Of a DNA stretch of 64,000 nucleotides, positions 63,801 to 64,000 are shown one piece after another. Both the position numbers and the translations under genes were made by a program. The DNA is taken from positions 1-64,000 of the forward strand of contig CAZLGW010000029.1 of NCBI GenBank assembly GCA_964559125.1. The letters are read 5' to 3'. Below the pieces are notes generated by a model that did no database searches, had not been told where the DNA came from, and saw only the letters and a list, made by a program, of their open reading frames with translations. Within the stretch, counting starts at the first letter, position 1. Each line of letters opens with the position of its first letter. This DNA is from Ravibacter sp964559125. GTDB taxonomy: Bacteria; Bacteroidota; Bacteroidia; Cytophagales; Spirosomataceae.

Positions 63801-64000
63801 GGCCGGGAAGCTGCCGTATATATTTGACCGCTTTTACCAGGCAGATCCGGCAAATAACTTTCACGAGCAGGGAACGGGCATCGGTTTGTCGCTCGTAAAA
63901 GAGCTGGTGGAATTGCAAGGGGGGCGGATCAGCGTAAGCAGCGCTATTGGTAAGGGAACAGTATTTTCGCTCTGGCTGCCTTACCGGCCGGTTGCAAGAG
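60871..64000 (+). CDS. Hybrid two-component sensor (HTCS-like), 3' end outside window
   Basis: The frame opens at ATG 60871 and is still open at the window edge (1043 codons). A hydrophobic signal (WIPIRLICLVFLPGFFPFPVLFA) is followed by a two-component propeller region (LPQAHVSSIARDTKGFIWMATLDGF, IEAILEDRNGMVWVATNGGG, GLPNNVIYAAIPDRRGKIWI), a Y_Y_Y-type domain (YRFQLEGLDKDW, TYTNLDPGRY), one transmembrane helix (WAYLVYFIAALYLGYALI), and a histidine kinase with H824 in SNITHDFRTPLTLILGP, N-box NLVANALKF, G1 DTGCGIP and G2 GTGIGLSLV. A receiver and AraC domain are expected downstream. It probably senses a sugar fragment for the next PUL. Confidence 0.93.
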   Translation, partial: MNYLWIPIRLICLVFLPGFFPFPVLFAQPFQLPHYEHITDKTGLPQAHVSSIARDTKGFIWMATLDGFCRYDGDRFRLFQHFPADSSGLPEPGVIGIQPDGNGKLWIQTFRELSLFDPVKETFFHLTHQSFYKKHLRYRPRIIHPGRNHRIWLSNQDGLSVVDLPARRVTTFRHEPDNPHSLSKNEIEAILEDRNGMVWVATNGGGLGMLDEKTGRFTHYRAQSDKPGGLPENRLLGLYERPDGSLLVSSVGYVTILNPATGQLKSYPLPPSKSEEGGSRFAADSKGNVFFAQSGNLYRFNDREGVACIRETTSPASGIISVLTDRSDVLWVGTSGEGVYKFNLKANLFYTRTYERNFHTDLLKYGIGLPEGEIPAFSAENSSYHFRYALDRQDRVWFNVGSSPFYCADPETRKVTKIPFPIPVENNYPLSPVPMATDPAGKVWVLYDSLAMWYDEPSKKWETFPHLIRFPDSGKQPRSAWKPTHKLHFVVDEAALWVATDNRGVYRIDRRTGAQQHYFNDPADPESLSSDLLFCLFQDTDEPDILWVGTFGSGLCRFNKKTGKSRVFTTRDGLPNNVIYAAIPDRRGKIWIATNRGLCRMDRKTFAKRTFTRENGLLADEFNRSHFLYLPNGRILLGGLEGITSFYPEEILDDSYQPETEITGIRVNNEAVTPGPSSLIDSLSLQQLTGLKLKHDQNSLTIEFAGLQYNSFKSIGYRFQLEGLDKDWIQAQRGEATYTNLDPGRYLLKLNTTNTTGVWSPHVRTLSVVISPPWWANRWAYLVYFIAALYLGYALIRLYIREKEAQHLRTVDELKTRFFSNITHDFRTPLTLILGPVRQLKAATDEETIGHSRQQLDTIERNAGQLLQLVNQLLDLSKLEAGALPVETVRENLMNFAGKLILSFQYQADEKGIRLVFESSGADREYSFDAGKLERILYNLVANALKFTRAGGKIEVGLSGTEDGIDVRIADTGCGIPAGKLPYIFDRFYQADPANNFHEQGTGIGLSLVKELVELQGGRISVSSAIGKGTVFSLWLPYRPVAR

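Overview
This window is from a glycan-degrading member of the Bacteroidota, most likely Cytophagales or Sphingobacteriales; no rRNA or other species-level marker is present. The evidence is three complete or partial SusC/SusD systems plus a fourth partial SusD, ECF sigma/FecR pairs, a protein with a type IX secretion (T9SS) C-terminal domain, formylglycine sulfatases, and promoters of the Bacteroidota type (TAnnTTTG -7 boxes). The run of 100 N at 16941-17040 shows it is a draft scaffold. I see no tRNA, rRNA, CRISPR array or insertion sequence.

Layout. 1-6238 (+): the 3' end of a SusD gene, a secreted FAD-dependent oxidoreductase, a PQQ dehydrogenase fused to cytochrome c, and a housekeeping-type FAD dehydrogenase. 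6233-14808 (-): PUL 1, in transcription order ECF sigma, FecR, SusC with an STN domain, SusD, sulfatase. 15116-18687 (+): a long beta-propeller-repeat protein with a T9SS tail, interrupted by the assembly gap. 18709-20811 (-): DNA topoisomerase III. 21051-22618 (+): a nucleoid-associated protein and an MNT/HEPN toxin-antitoxin pair whose HEPN half is broken. 22730-48474 (+): PUL 2, with ECF sigma, FecR, SusC (STN), SusD, then a long collinear run of sialidase-like proteins, a sulfatase, a GDSL esterase, a PhyH dioxygenase, a DapA-like aldolase, two SDRs, a five-bladed propeller protein, an MFS transporter, an amidohydrolase-aminotransferase fusion, an HpcH aldolase, a Gfo/Idh dehydrogenase and two lipoproteins. 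48712-60805 (+): PUL 3, with a GntR regulator, a sialidase-like protein, an esterase, SusC without STN, SusD, an FAD oxidoreductase, an SSS symporter and a second HpcH aldolase. 60871-64000 (+): the start of a hybrid two-component sensor, cut by the window end.

How it fits together. PULs 1 and 2 are probably switched by trans-envelope signalling (SusC STN domain to FecR to sigma), and PUL 3 by the GntR protein. Four copies of an ACTGGT/TTGGTCT-type motif lie in front of the GntR gene, the PUL 3 sialidase-like gene and susC, and are candidate operators. The run 29928-48474, with 49909-60805, reads as import and catabolism of an unusual, perhaps acidic or amino-containing sugar: outer-membrane import, surface or periplasmic hydrolases, inner-membrane transporters (MFS, SSS), then aldolases, dehydrogenases and an aminotransferase. 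The usual N-acetylneuraminate kinase and epimerase genes are absent, so the substrate is probably not ordinary sialic acid. This is inference.

Small-scale signals include a decayed copy of the 3' end of the FAD dehydrogenase at 14912-14994, short palindromic repeats between genes and inside two coding regions, hairpins between fecR and susC in both sigma/FecR systems, and a leader hairpin ahead of the first PUL 2 sialidase-like gene.
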